Shown: positions 37,501 to 48,428 of the stretch, in pieces
Numbering within the stretch: position 1 is the stretch's first letter
How the letters are laid out: each line of letters begins with the position of its first letter
The notes under the pieces: generated by a model
What the model was told of the DNA's origin: nothing
What the model saw: the letters and a program-made list of their open reading frames with translations, nothing else
Database searches by the model: none
Source of the DNA: Anas platyrhynchos
Lineage: Eukaryota > Chordata > Aves > Anseriformes > Anatidae
DNA: 64,000 nt
NCBI RefSeq assembly: GCF_047663525.1
Contig: NC_092588.1
Coordinates: 104,613,001-104,677,000, forward strand
Direction of reading: 5' to 3'
Made by a program: the position numbers and the translations under genes

Positions 37501-37749
37501 TCTGGAGTCTAAGTAAGGACAAGCCGTATTTAGGAAAGCTGCTTTCCTCCGCCTTTTCCGCGCCGGATTCTCTGCGTGGACCCTGCTTTAATGACGCGCT
37601 GAGGCAACCTGCCCCCCCACACACCCCCCCCATCCCCCCATCCCGCGCTCACCTTCGTCCTCCTCGGCCGCCGCGCCGCGCGCCAGCACGGCCAGCGCCA
37701 GCGCCACCCCCAGCAGCAGCAGCAGCGCCCGCACCCCGCGACGCCTCAT
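28115..37749 (-). CDS. PDIA4: PDIA4 (ERp72), complete coding region in ten exons
   Basis: An ER-lumen thiol-disulfide oxidoreductase and isomerase that helps fold secretory proteins. Ten coding exons (37653-37749, 35246-35423, 32967-33172, 32143-32281, 31750-31955, 30951-31109, 29971-30122, 29423-29579, 29104-29337, 28115-28530) join in frame through GT/AG junctions to 1,944 bases, 647 residues; human PDIA4 has 645. Order: signal peptide 1-28, acidic run about 40-57, thioredoxin domains with CGHC at 93-96, 208-211 and 557-560 (a0, a and a'), with catalytically inactive b and b' domains between the second and third, and C-terminal KEEL for KDEL-receptor retrieval. No frameshift or missing catalytic cysteine is seen. 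The start was chosen because it gives a clean hydrophobic leader with G at -3; the frame stays open upstream but without a fitting methionine. Induction by ER stress is known for the family. Confidence 0.97.
29104..29337 (-). CDS. PDIA4: PDIA4 coding exon 9: b' domain
   Basis: Encodes [20 protein letters not shown], then EEDY...[20 protein letters not shown] and FVLAFKK. The donor AAAG|gtatag is weak at +4 to +6, but the splice is required to keep the frame into exon 10. Confidence 0.94.
29423..29579 (-). CDS. PDIA4: PDIA4 coding exon 8: b to b' domains
   Basis: Encodes [20 protein letters not shown], then [20 protein letters not shown]. The acceptor is TTTGGCAG and the donor is GTTG|gtaagt. 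Confidence 0.95.
29971..30122 (-). CDS. PDIA4: PDIA4 coding exon 7: b domain
   Basis: Encodes [20 protein letters not shown] through [16 protein letters not shown] to VLDLK, ending at a codon boundary before gtgagt. It is the only phase-0 junction in the gene. Confidence 0.95.
30951..31109 (-). CDS. PDIA4: PDIA4 coding exon 6: end of the second thioredoxin domain and start of the b domain
   Basis: Encodes [20 protein letters not shown] and [17 protein letters not shown]. It starts just after a tTGTCTCACAG acceptor and ends QEA G|gtaagg. Confidence 0.95.
31750..31955 (-). CDS. PDIA4: PDIA4 coding exon 5: second CGHC active site
   Basis: Opens with [20 protein letters not shown] and continues through [20 protein letters not shown] to [11 protein letters not shown]. 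Length and phases equal those of exon 3. Confidence 0.96.
32143..32281 (-). CDS. PDIA4: PDIA4 coding exon 4: linker and start of second thioredoxin domain
   Basis: Encodes residues 162-206: [20 protein letters not shown], then [19 protein letters not shown]. Like exon 2 it ends inside the Trp codon (CCATG|gtaagc). Confidence 0.96.
32967..33172 (-). CDS. PDIA4: PDIA4 coding exon 3: first CGHC active site
   Basis: Completes the split Trp and opens with [20 protein letters not shown]. It carries [20 protein letters not shown] with the cis-proline of the thioredoxin fold. Length is 206 bases, phases 2 to 1, identical to exon 5. Confidence 0.96.
33960..34285 (+). mobile_element. CR1-like LINE 3' fragment in PDIA4 intron 2
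   Basis: One frame reads [19 protein letters not shown] and [13 protein letters not shown], a segment I know from the end of avian CR1-type elements. It is followed by TTGGACTTGATGATCCTTAT, GGGTCCCTTCCAACTTGGGA and the tail ATTCTATGATTCTATG. It is on the + strand, antisense to PDIA4, and 5'-truncated. The exact left boundary is unclear. Confidence 0.8.
35246..35423 (-). CDS. PDIA4: PDIA4 coding exon 2: acidic tract and start of first thioredoxin domain
   Basis: Encodes about residues 33-91, with an uninterrupted run of nine Asp, three Glu and six Asp at about 40-57, then [16 protein letters not shown] and LLEFYAP. The exon ends inside the Trp codon just before CGHC (CCATG|gtgggt). The acidic region is thought to bind calcium in this family. 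Codons are mostly GAT, so the tract is microsatellite-like. Confidence 0.95.
35424..37652 (-). other. PDIA4: PDIA4 intron 1
   Basis: At 2.2 kb this is the longest intron. Open frames within it (for example 35,645-36,112 minus) show no domain. I see no repeat or RNA gene in it. A C-rich stretch borders the exon 1 donor. Confidence 0.85.
37653..37749 (-). CDS. PDIA4: PDIA4 coding exon 1: signal peptide
   Basis: Encodes residues 1-32 plus one base. [20 protein letters not shown] and the following VLARGAAA form an Arg-rich n-region, a leucine-rich core and a small-residue cleavage region before EEDEG. Donor is G|gtgagc. It sits inside the CpG island. Confidence 0.95.
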
Positions 37750-37908
37750 CCCGCCGCTGCTGCTCCCGCTCCTACTGCTCCTACTGCTGCTGCTGCTGCC
37801 GCCCGGCCCGGCTCCGCTGCGGCGCGGCGAGGAGCGCGCGGGGCCGTCGGCGCGCAGCTGCACGCCCTGCTCTGAGCTGCCGCGCGCCCATTGGCTGCCC
37901 GCCGGCCG

Positions 37909-37927
37909 CCAACCGCCGGCCGCCACG
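37909..37927 (+). promoter_or_regulatory. PDIA4: Near-consensus ER stress response element (ERSE)
   Basis: CCAAC, nine bases, then CCACG matches the ERSE (CCAAT-N9-CCACG) with exact spacing and one mismatch, the last base of the CCAAT half. In ER-chaperone promoters NF-Y binds the first half and ATF6/XBP1 the second. It lies 160-178 bases upstream of the PDIA4 ATG, in inverted orientation, which ERSEs tolerate. ERp72 is a known unfolded-protein-response target. Confidence 0.55.
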
Positions 37928-38165
37928 AGCGTGGTGGCGCAGCCGCGCTGCGAGCGGAGGGGCGGCAGCGGGGAGGGGAGGGAGCGGGGATTCCCCGCCC
38001 GCCCGCCGGGCGCAGCGCGACGTTGGCGCTGGGGACTGGAGGGCGCCGCCGGGGGGAGGGCGCAAGGGCGGCGGCGGCGGCCTGTCAGGGCGAGCCGCGT
38101 GCGCGGCGGGCGGGGGCTGCCCGTCAGGGGGCCGTGCGGGGCCGCAGGGGGCGGGTGGGCGTGTG

Positions 38166-39410
38166 AGGTGACTGAACGGCACACAAAAAAATCCTGCTTT
38201 TTATTTTTTTCAAATTAAATGTGTATTGCTGCAGCCGAGTGGGACCTTGTGAGACCTGGTTTGAAAAGATGTCTTGATCCCGCCGGATTTTGGAATAAAT
38301 ATGAAAATAAACAGAGTTTGTTCCGATGATGTGTTTTATTGGCGTGGATGCACAGTTGGTTGGATCCCGGCCCGAATATGAAAAATTAAAGAGTATAGGA
38401 GGTTGCTGCTCACAGGGTGTTGGTTAACACGACCATTGATTTGAATGTAGTGCTGGTGTGTGAAATATTTGCTGCCCTCCTCATCTGAGTTCCACCATAA
38501 GACAAATGGTTGCTACTGCAATCCATTTATCCCAATGTTGTTTGGAGATTAACCAGCAGACAGCTCGATAATATCAATACTACACCAATATAGGGGAGTG
38601 CTGCCAGACCCAGCATTTCAGGGCTGACATTGTTTGGACATTGGAAAACAGGTGAAAAAAGCTCACAGAAAAAAAACCAGGTAAGAGGGAGAAGTAGTGT
38701 GATTATTGCTTTCATCTGTTAGAATGTGAAATGCAGGATTAAATAGTTTTTCTTCTGTGACAGCTAAGTTTTATACTCATTAACCAAGTTGAAAAACGAG
38801 GTTGGTAGACTTGCTAGACAGTCACAGATGACAGGCACCAAGATCCAGCTAGAAAGTGAAAAAGGAAATGCAGGCAGTACAAATACAGTTTCTGGATTTG
38901 TTTGAACTGCATCAGGAAAGCCTGCAGGACAGAAACCCTGTAATCCCTGCTCATGCAAGGACAGCCTGATCATCTGACTGAAAGGCTGCCAAGCTGTGTG
39001 GGTAGTTACCATAGCCTGGATCTTAGGCACGTCCCATTAGACAAACAGGGCCTTGGCAAAGGACCACAGCCTTTTCTGTCTTCAAACCAGTGGGGCTATG
39101 CCTGCAGGCCTAGGCTGGCATAACAGGACAACACAACGGGTCATAAAGAACATACTAAACAGAAACGTAATTCATCAGAGACCAGCTGTGGTGTAGCTTA
39201 GTGTAACTGTAAGCTTTGTGCGAATGTGAAATACAGCAGGCACTGAAAAGAGTGTGCTATCCATGCAGTTTTTCCAAGATTCCTTCCTGTTCCCTCAAGG
39301 CTTGCTTGCATATAGGGATGGCCATATGAAGCTGAAAATTCTCTGGACTAAGTCCTACTAGAAACAGTGCTGTGGCCTTTTGCCAAGTACGTGATCTTTA
39401 TCTGAGGTAA
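38166..39410. other. Intergenic DNA upstream of PDIA4
   Basis: No gene is recognised on either strand. Composition falls back to AT-rich directly after the CpG island, and I see no divergent transcript. Confidence 0.55.
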
Positions 39411-40001
39411 TGTTGTGGTTTAGCCCTGGCAGGCAGCTAAGTACCACACAGCCACTCACTCACTCACTCTCCCTTGCTGGGGTAGGGATGAGAATTGGAA
39501 AGGTAAAGTGTGGTAACTCATGGGCTGAGGTAAAGGCAGTTTACTAGGTAAAGGAAAACCCATGCTTGCAAGCAAAGCAAAGCAGTGAATTCATTCACTG
39601 CTTCCCATCTGCAGGCAGGTGTTCAGCCACTTCCAGGAAAACAGGGCTCATAACCCATGATGGTTCCTTGGGAAGTCAAACGCCATTGCTCTGAATGTCA
39701 CCACCACCCCTCTTCTTTCCCCCAGCTTTAATTGCTGATCACAACATCATATGATATGGAGGCCAGTCTGGGTCAGCTGTCCTGGCTGTGTCCTGTCCCA
39801 GCTCCTGGTGCACCCCCAGCTTCCTCTATGGCAGGGCAGCATGAGAAACTGTGAGAAGTCCTTGGTGCTATATGCAAACACTGCTCTGCAACAACTTAAA
39901 ACATCAGTGTGTTATCACCACTATTTTCATCAAAAATCCAAAACACTGCACTGTTTGGACCCCTACAAAGATAAATAACTGTCCTGGCCAAAGCCATGAC
40001 A
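39411..40001 (+). mobile_element. Solo LTR-like fragment of an avian endogenous retrovirus
   Basis: The block begins TGTTGTGGTTTAGCCCTGGC, with AGCTAAGTACCACACAGCCA and repeated CACT units, and ends GTCCTGGCCAAAGCCATGACA, so it has TG...CA termini. Its right part (GGGTCAGCTGTCC...TGCACCCCCAG...CACTGCTCTGCAACAA...CAGTGTGTTATCA) is clearly homologous to the block at 54.3 kb. No internal retroviral genes adjoin it, and no clear target-site duplication is visible. The ERV family name needs a repeat-library search. Confidence 0.72.
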
Positions 40002-40125
40002 TTTAGCAACAGAATAATCATTCTCTTTACCAGTAGGCTCTCTAGGTAGAAGGAAGGTGGAACAGAGTTTGGAACAGATGGTTAAGTATAGGGTTATCTG
40101 TAGGTTAGATACATGGAATAGTGAA

Positions 40126-40185
40126 TAGTGAAGCACAGGTCCCTTGCAGCACGTATAGTGAAGCACAGGTCCCTTGCAGCACGTA
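40126..40185 (+). repeat. Perfect 30-bp tandem duplication
   Basis: Two identical, directly adjacent 30-base units run from TAGTGAAGCACAGG to GCAGCACGTA. With no divergence between the copies, the duplication is recent or an assembly artefact. Confidence 0.95.
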
Positions 40186-43100
40186 AGAAGTGAGAAATTG
40201 GCCACATTTGCAAGTCATGTCTGCTCCATACATTGCTAGAGAGCAAACAAACACTGAAAGCATAAGAGTTCACAAAGCATCTATGGAACAGTTTTAGGTG
40301 AAAGACATTTTTGTCTGATACCTCTGCTATGCTGCAGAAAAATCCAGGTGTTAGCACACTTTAGTTATTTGAAAATGGATTATGTTTTGTGCATACTGTG
40401 TTTTCATACCCTTATAACCTGTTGGCCTTACCCTTGGTAACCCAAGGTGATTCAGAATGATACTGCATATTTCTAATCAATAATTTAAATATTGTATTAA
40501 CTTTCAGATCAAAACAGATCAAAATCTGTTCTCTAATAAGCAGCATGGTAGGTAGTGTTTACACAAGGGACATCCTATTTTAAAAATACTTTTGTTCTCC
40601 ATTTCCTTATTTTATATATATACAGATATGTCAGCTGTGAAATTATTATGAAAGGAAAAGAAATATTTATATATATATTAAAAAAAGACATAATATACAG
40701 ATGGAATACTGGTCAAGTTTACTTATGTCACACATTGTACCAGTTCCCGTCTAATCTTAAATGTTATGTGTTCTGAAAAGTACACTCTGTGTGATGAGGT
40801 ATTACAATCCTGGTTTGTTTTGAGCAAATGATTTTTCCTGTTTTAATCTCAAAAGAATGTCTGTATAAGTGCAAATGTCAGAAAATGTTGCTGGGAAGGA
40901 AAGAGAAACAGTAAAGCTAGAAATTTAGTAAGCCTAAAACAGCAAAATATGTTTCCTTCAAGATCATTGCAAAGAAATGTTGAAAATTATGTGCAGGATC
41001 ACTTTTGTTTGTGCTGTCATGGTCCTCAGAAATACGAGTGAAATTATTTCTGACTGTTTGGACCTTTATCTCTTTTGCTTAATGGAATAAAACAGTCTGC
41101 ATAGACTGGTGTGCTCAGGAACAAGCAGATGGTCATACTCCTTAAATTAATTTTCCTCAGGAATGTTGAGTGCCTTTCATGTTGGTTTAAGTTGTCAGTG
41201 GCTACCTTCAAGTCTTCACAGATGGCACCTGTGTTTTCCATCACCAGTAAGTGGTGGACCGGTGAAATATTTCTTTATAATGTACTGAAATTTTCCCCTT
41301 CAAGCAGTGGTCTAGGTGCTAGTCATTGTATGTCAATCATTCTGCAAATCTGTGGGGTATGTTTTTTGATCTTAGAAGAGACATATTTGGCAGTGAATGA
41401 AAAAGAAGCAAATGCTGTTTTTCTTTTACAAAAAATCATGAAAATTGCAAGGTATGCCAAACTAATCTACATCAGTCTAACTTGTGTTCATAAATTAGTT
41501 TCAAAAGTGGATTTGAACCTACTTGGCTTTTCACAGCCTGATTGATAAAAAGTGGCAATGTGTAAGGATACTGAGCGTTCTAGCCTATGTGGCAACTGCT
41601 TTAATTTATTGTATCCTTAATATCACAGAGTGATACTGACAAGATATTGGCTGATACCGGTCTGAATAGAGGTGTGACAAATCAGTTTACTGTTTTTAAA
41701 CACAAATTTTGTACCTGGGGACTATAGGAAGTTGCTGATGGTGCTTAAAGAATTAGAAATTTGTTGTAATAGAACGTGTGCAGCCACAACACAATGTGAG
41801 TGCAGTAATGTATTGGACCGTGATGCACACAGCATTTTCAGTAGGATTGTGTGACAAGCTGCTTTCTCTTCTGTAATCAGTTTGAATAGCATATTTGTTC
41901 CCCACAGCATGGGTTAATGGTGCTGTTAATACCACCCACTGGAAGTCTAAAATATGGCCAAAATGTTACAAATACACATCTGACATTGTGACAAGTGTAG
42001 TTATGAATTGTTTTGCAGGAATGCTCTCAGATTTATTTATTTATTTATTTTAAAGAACACATCAGGTTCAGTTGCAAAACCTCTCTTTTATGTGACCCGT
42101 CAGTTTTAAACTGCGACCGTGTCACACAGGTGTTCTGTATAATTTTTCTGGTAGTTTTCTTGTGAACATCAGCTGTCTTTTGCATTATCATTAACTTCAA
42201 CAGCAAATGATGATGAATTGCTTATCACATAATCTTCAATTAAATCACTTCAATGACTCCCAGAACAATGCTTAAAATATTCGTCCTGTTTTGTGTTTCA
42301 TCTAAATCTAGAAACAGTTTAGAGAGCAAGAGAAAACATTTGGACAACTCTGTTGGTTTTTGATCACTGTTTATTCACATGTTATAATGATAATTTTAAA
42401 ATATCTTTCACTATTTTTTTCAGTCATCATTGTAGAAACAGGGAAAGAGAGTTTGAAAGTTTTATGTGAAAATGTTCTGTTTGTGAGATGCAGTCCACTT
42501 CAATACTACTAAATTCTTGTAAGTTTATTAAGTGTGGCAAGTCACAGTAATACATATTACTGATTCCTATGTTGCACTCTTGTTTTTTTGGTGCAATGAT
42601 TTTGAGTGTTTGTCTGAATGACTTATTTTTTCAGCTCCTTTTTTTAAATTAATTAATTAATTTATTTATTTTTCCATTTTTTAGGCTCTTGCTGCTTAGT
42701 TCTTGGATCTGTGTACCATTTTAGGTGAGTATCATTTGATGTGTTCAGCTCAAAGAAACTTTTTACAAATACATCAACCTAAGTTTAGCATATGTTGTGA
42801 TAAAATTCTGGGGCATTTTTCTGGAAGCAGTAACTTTTAAAGAATAGTGTACCTTCTCTCTCCTGAATTAGAAGATGAGTATACTGGTAGGTAACATTCA
42901 GATATCATTTCAGAAGCAAGTGATAGAAATACTGCAAAAAGTGGCATACGTAAACTGTTTACTTTTAGTTATAATACTGATGTCACAAAAAATTTGAATC
43001 TAGGGCTTCAAAAATGTTTGGAAATTTCAAATGACGTTAGTAGAATTCTTGTAGCTGACTTCACCCAGTATGTATCACAGTGTTTAACGTGTATTTGGAC

Positions 43101-46100
43101 ACTCCCCAATGTAGGTTTTGGCTACTTTTGTGCTTGTAAGTTAAACAGTGCCTGGGCAATGGAGTGCGATTATCTACTCTATTAAAATATTAGGCACTTG
43201 CTAGCACAATTCTAGCCTGTGCCAAGTAATACACTTACGAGGAATTCTGGATATTCGTCCAGAGCTGTTGAGTCAGTTTGTGTGCAGCCAGCCTGTTCAG
43301 AGGATGAGAGATTTTATTAGCATAGGCATAAGTCCCTCCTTATTGGTTGGCCTGAGTGCCTAGGAATATTCCCAGACATCTCTTAATTTACTGGTGAAGA
43401 TGTGGCATTTCAGTGATTTGTTAGTTGGTGCCAAGAATAGCAGAGAGTGTGAGTGAAAATGTGTGCTCATTGAGATAAATAGCCTGAATGTTGTCTCTTA
43501 ATAGTATTTTTCTTCAAAGACTTCTATGTCCTAATCGTAAAACACAATGGCTAATGGATTAGAACAGATTGCTCTGTGAAGTTAGAAGGCTTCTAAATTT
43601 GGATGACTACAAATCCAATATAACTCTGTAACTTATATCTAAACTAGAGTTTATAACATTAAAAATTCTTCAGCTGATGTATATACAAGTAGATCCCTTT
43701 AATGGTATTTACTGGTAAATGAATTTGGAATAAACATTGGAACCTTTCAGCAAGGTCAGATTTTAGTGCCTTCTACATACAAAAGCAGTCACATCAGCAT
43801 CAGTGCTACAATGTTGACATCTCCATTAAAATAATAGAAGTAACAGAACCTTAATGGTAAATACTGCTAGAATTACTCACTTTTTCACAATTTATTTTTT
43901 CACCTCTTGTATGGATAACTGCTTGTCCTGCCTGCTTTCTGTATGGGGAAGTTAAGCTTGCTGAAGTTCAGCACATTGTTGACTCTAATGCTTTTTAGTT
44001 TATAGGGCTCTGACTCTGATCCAGCTGGCCTGCAGAGAGATATACGAAACCCACAGTGGGATTCCCCCAAGAGGAATTTAATTCCCCCAAAGGGAATTAA
44101 GCATGAAAGTAAGGGACCATCCATCTCCATTAGAGCAGGAGCGTTGTCATGTCCGCAGTTGGCCACAAGATGTCGGTGTCAGAGAGAAAGTTGGCGTGGG
44201 GGACCTGCGAGTTTGGAGGCAGAGCTGAGCCGCCTGTTCCCAGCTCTGGGAACACTGCGAGGAGCAGTTGCTGCATTGGGCCCTAGCGTTGGGAACTGGT
44301 GCAGCATTGTTCGAGCTTGAAGCTACAGTGCAGTTCAGGATTTTTTTATTTTTTATTTTTTCCAGCTGTTTGCAGGGTGTGTTTTGTTTAGTTTGTACAA
44401 TCAGACTCATTAGAAAAGCTGAGAACTCCCAGAGGCAGGTAGGAGCAGGAAGCAGAGGGGATTATGAACAAGATCTGCCTCTGGCCTGAGGGAGAGGCTG
44501 TTGTCCTTTGAGAGGTTTGGGGGACAGTGCCAGTTTCTTCTCTTGTAATTGGTCTTTGGCAATATGAACGGTATCTTCACTATCTTGTAATCCATTGTAT
44601 GGCTCTGTTTTGGCTCTGCCTCAGCTAGCTCCTGTGGGATAGTGGGATAAAGATCAACTCACTTAGCACTTATTCTGCCCTTCAGATACAAACAGTACTT
44701 AAGACTCCAGTGTTCTGCATTGGCTGGTTTTGGACCAGTTAGAAATGTACATCTATCTTGTCAAGGCAATCTTTTATCATCCTGAAAACCATGTATGTAG
44801 ATTTGTAAAATATCAGTTGGCCATCAGTTAGACATAGGTACAGTCAATGCTGCTGGGTGCTAATGTGGGGAAGGTCTTGGCAACGTGCTGCTTGTAAATT
44901 GTATGGGGATATTTTCTCTCAAATAGCACCCTTTCCCAGGAATGTGGTAACTTGAAAACAGTTTTATAGGACTTAAGTGTCTCTAGGAAGAGAACTCTAT
45001 GCATTCAACAGTTACACACACATAGGGTTTCATGGGTATACAGAAGCTACGCTCAGTTCCCAGCAAGTTTGAAAAGGCACCTTCCTGAGCCTGTGGCCTT
45101 AAAATTCAGAAAAAGCAGCTGGTACACCATTCTGCAACTGCTCTGCATTCTCCTCAGGAGAAATCATTGAACCAAAGGCAGCACCATGTAAACACTTTCA
45201 TCAACTTCATTATTTCATACTATTTCCTCATCAATCATTTACAGAAGCAGTGGAGATACCACACAAAAATCTGTTAGTGAACTCTGCCTTATCATCTCTT
45301 TTTAGCTGTTACAGTGGGGAAATTAGAGGCTTGGTATCTCTTGTAATATCTTCATGGGTCTGTGTTTGTGGTTGCCCTGTGGCTATACTATATACTCTTG
45401 AAATGCACCACAAATCTCATCCCACCTAATTTATCTGACTGGACCAGATAATTCTTCTCTCTGCGATGTTCTGATGGAGAAATGCACTTCTTACATTTCC
45501 GGATATCCCCTTCTCAGAAGTCACTTGTGGTTGTCCCTGAAGGGTTCTATCTGTCCCTCAGAAAATACCCTGCAAGGCAGCACAGCTCAGAGTACCCTTC
45601 CTGGTACGTAGTTGCTTGACTGTTGCTTTTTTGGTTCCTTTCTTTCCTGACTGGTGACTGGAGAGTGTGTAGTTTGGCCTTTGGCAGCCCTCATGACTCA
45701 TGGTAAATAGGACACATCTGTATAACACCTTCCTCTTCTGCCTTTGGGGCTCTTTTCTTCCAGCATCCCCTGTGGTGCAGGGCAGAAGGCTGTTCAGCTG
45801 GAGCCCCAGGGATTTATCAGATTTTCAGCCAAAGTTCATACCTAAAGTCAGGGGCCAGGAAGCAAGACAGTTGAGTGGATGGGATCGCCTCACAGGAAGA
45901 AGAAAAAGCAAAAAACAGGGCAAGAGGTGGATTTTCTTTTCTCTCTCGTGCCTTGTAAAGAGGAAGAAGCGCTGGCTTTGCACAGTGGCCAGATAGCAGG
46001 TGAGGTACTCACAGAGAATGGTGAAGGGGAGGGTGCTAACAAGGCACCTTTTGGGTTTGGTGTCCTGAGAGAAAATAAGGGATACATCGGCCCAGATGCA

Positions 46101-47388
46101 ACAGTGTAAAGAGGGGCATAGAGTGGGAAAGGAGGCCACTGCTTCCCTAGTAGCCTGGTTGTGATGGGACTTGTGGTTTGTTTGAGGGGCTCCCTGAGGA
46201 GCCAGGACAGGTAGCAATACAAGAGTGCCACTGTTCCAGGAAGCTCTGGAGGCAAAGGGACTGATTTTCAGGTGGTTGTATGTATGCAAGTCTTTCTCTT
46301 TCTTTCAGTTGCCCAAGTTAGAGTCCTGTAGACCAGCTTTCCCATACAGCAGGTGGGGAGATGAACAATGCTGGTAGCATGGGGTAAGGGGAGAAATTTA
46401 AAACTCATTTTGGGTCAACCCAACCCCTGCAGTCTGTACTTCAGCCAGCTAAAGCTTCTATTTGTTTTCAGATTTGTAACACCAGCAGATATTTTATTTT
46501 ATGTTAAAACCTAACTTGAAACAAGCTTCATGTGATTGCAGTTAAGGACCATGAGACTGACAGAGAAAAGTGATGTGCAAGAATTCTTCAGCTGAAGCTG
46601 TTTTCACAGGAAGGAGAAGGACCAGCTGGTGGAAATCATGTGCCATTACAGAAATAACTGAGCAGCAGGATACCTTCAGTTGGCTATAAAACAGGGATGA
46701 ACAGCAGGAGTGATGTTGCTGAAGCAGTCCTTTGGGATTTTCTGTGCAAAATGCAGCTAGGAAAAAAAATATTCCATGGCTGTTTTTCTGTTTTGATCTT
46801 CTGAATATTTGTCTTTGTCTTCCTAGGACACTTATTTCATAAAAAATGTCTGATGATCGTTCCTCAGGCAAAACATTCTCAAGGTCGTAATGATGCTTCC
46901 ACATGTCACCTGAAAGCATTTTTATTTACTATTTGGCAGTGTCAAAATAAATGGTTACTATTAAGTAGCCTGTCACTGTCTTCATAAATGAACAGTTTCT
47001 TGTTTGAATAATGCATTGAGAATCTTGCTTATTTTTTGCACCAATAGTTAGCTGCCCTCTAGGATTTTTCCAGTGTATTACTTTACAACACATTTCAGAA
47101 TTTCTGGGGGGATCCAAACAAGATTCCCTTATATATGTATTTCAGGTTGCGATACATGACCAAAATCCAGTTCTTGCTTATTTTTCTCTGGTGACTAGGT
47201 GCTCTTTTCTGTAAAATCATAATCAGATAAGCCTTTTCTGTAAATCATAATCAGGAGGAAGGGAAAATTAATTAATGTTTCTTTCACACTATTTATTTGT
47301 TTTGGGAGGCTGATGTGGTTGAACATCTTTTCCAATAGCATTACTATGGCTGTGCCAACTCACCATATCCTTAGAAAACAGATTAACA
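40186..47388. other. Gene-free AT-rich DNA
   Basis: No coding exon, RNA gene or clear transposon is recognised over 7 kb. Small features are (TTTA)n near 42,030-42,050, an (AATT)n/(TTTA)n patch near 42,645-42,670, two imperfect copies of an ATTCCCCCAA-containing unit near 44,060-44,100, and a moderately GC-rich patch at 44,160-44,330. Confidence 0.55.
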
Positions 47389-47430
47389 TTTTATTTTATT
47401 TTATTTTATTTTATTTTATTTTATTTTATT
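47389..47430 (+). repeat. (TTTTA)n microsatellite
   Basis: About eight uninterrupted pentamer units, ending 10 bases before the reversed CR1 3' tail. Confidence 0.95.
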
Positions 47431-47440
47431 GTTCAGTAAT

Positions 47441-47510
47441 TCACACAGAATCACAGAGAATGTTAGAGATTGGAAGGGACCTTGAAAGATCATCTAGTCC
47501 AATCCCCAAA
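47441..47510 (-). mobile_element. Short CR1 LINE 3' terminal fragment
   Basis: The sequence CACACAGAATCACAGAGAAT, then GATTGGAAGGGACCTTGAAA and GATCATCTAGTCCAATCCCC, is the reverse of a CR1 3' terminus. Only the last 70 or so bases of the element remain. Confidence 0.88.
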
Positions 47511-48186
47511 TTCAGTTCATTATTTAATATTAATAATAATGTCCCTGCTAATACTAGAGATAAGTTTTAAATGGTTGCACTTGTGAAAGGTCAAACAGTT
47601 TTAAAGGATCTCCATGAAAGGATTCCTGCTTAGAGATGTAATATACTGCTTGGGATTTATTCCTGTTATGCCTTAATAGCCTAACAAAGCCAAATCACAG
47701 AACTTCCATTATAGAAAATCAGATACAGTCCCAAAGCCACCAAATTCACCTATGGCGTGATGAGCTACTTCAGAAACACAGGCACTGTTATTGAGGGCAC
47801 CAAGTATCAATATGAGACAGCTCTCTTTTTGTATGAAAAATCTTCCCTATCACTTTTGTTGATACTAGCTCTTTAATGTTTGTGATATCTGTGCTGTCAT
47901 CAAGGGCAAGAGAGAAAATAATATTTCATTACTACAGCATCTAAAATTAACTTGAAAGGTGTTTCTTTTTTGCAGTTTTCCTGTACTGTTTGTTTTGAAA
48001 AAGAAATATGAAAATGCATAGCAACTTTGTTTTAATTTGTCATATCATTCTGTGACAGCCAAAACCAAATTACTCAGTAATTTTCTTTCTCTTAGAAGAC
48101 CCAGGAGCTTCTGCAGTCTTACAAAGGCTGCAAATGTGTGGATTTTCCTGTAGATGGTTTTATGAGTGTGTTTTCTGGCTGTAAAG

Positions 48187-48187
<1 letters not shown>

Positions 48188-48254
<67 letters not shown>

Positions 48255-48255
48255 T
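48188..48255 (+). repeat. (TTA)n microsatellite
   Basis: Roughly 22 uninterrupted TTA/ATT triplets. A pure run of this length is likely to be length-polymorphic. Confidence 0.97.
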
Positions 48256-48402
48256 TAATTCAGTTGTGTCATCATTTTGATATTCACCAGAATACTGTGC
48301 AAATTTGAAGAAATGGTAGATGATATGTCTGTTGAAAGTATTCCCAGTGTCTGGCAAGTTCCTGTAAACTCACAAGATTGTCAGTCTGTTGAATGAAAGG
48401 AA

Positions 48403-48428
48403 TATATATATATATATAGAGAGAGAGA
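48403..48428 (+). repeat. Short (TA)n-(GA)n microsatellite
   Basis: An alternating TA run passes directly into an alternating GA run. Simple sequence only. Confidence 0.85.

Larger units (their letters stand above)
37550..38165 (-). promoter_or_regulatory. PDIA4: CpG-island promoter of PDIA4
   Basis: About 600 bases of very GC- and CpG-rich DNA cover exon 1 and the region upstream. A minus-strand CCAAT box lies at 37890-37894, about 140 bases before the ATG. GC boxes such as GGGGAGGGGAGGGAG and GGGGCGGGTGGG occur on the + strand. No clear TATA box is seen, as is usual for CpG-island promoters. Long open frames on both strands here are composition artefacts, apart from exon 1. Confidence 0.85.

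Noticed and set aside
37368..38171. A 267-codon open frame on the + strand across PDIA4 exon 1
   Set aside because: It is rich in Ala, Arg, Pro and Gly, follows the CpG island and lies antisense to a well-supported exon; a base-composition artefact.
37750..38184. Upstream in-frame extension of the PDIA4 start on the minus strand
   Set aside because: The frame is open but low-complexity, would bury the signal peptide, and crosses the promoter with its CCAAT box. The methionine at 37749 gives the expected leader.
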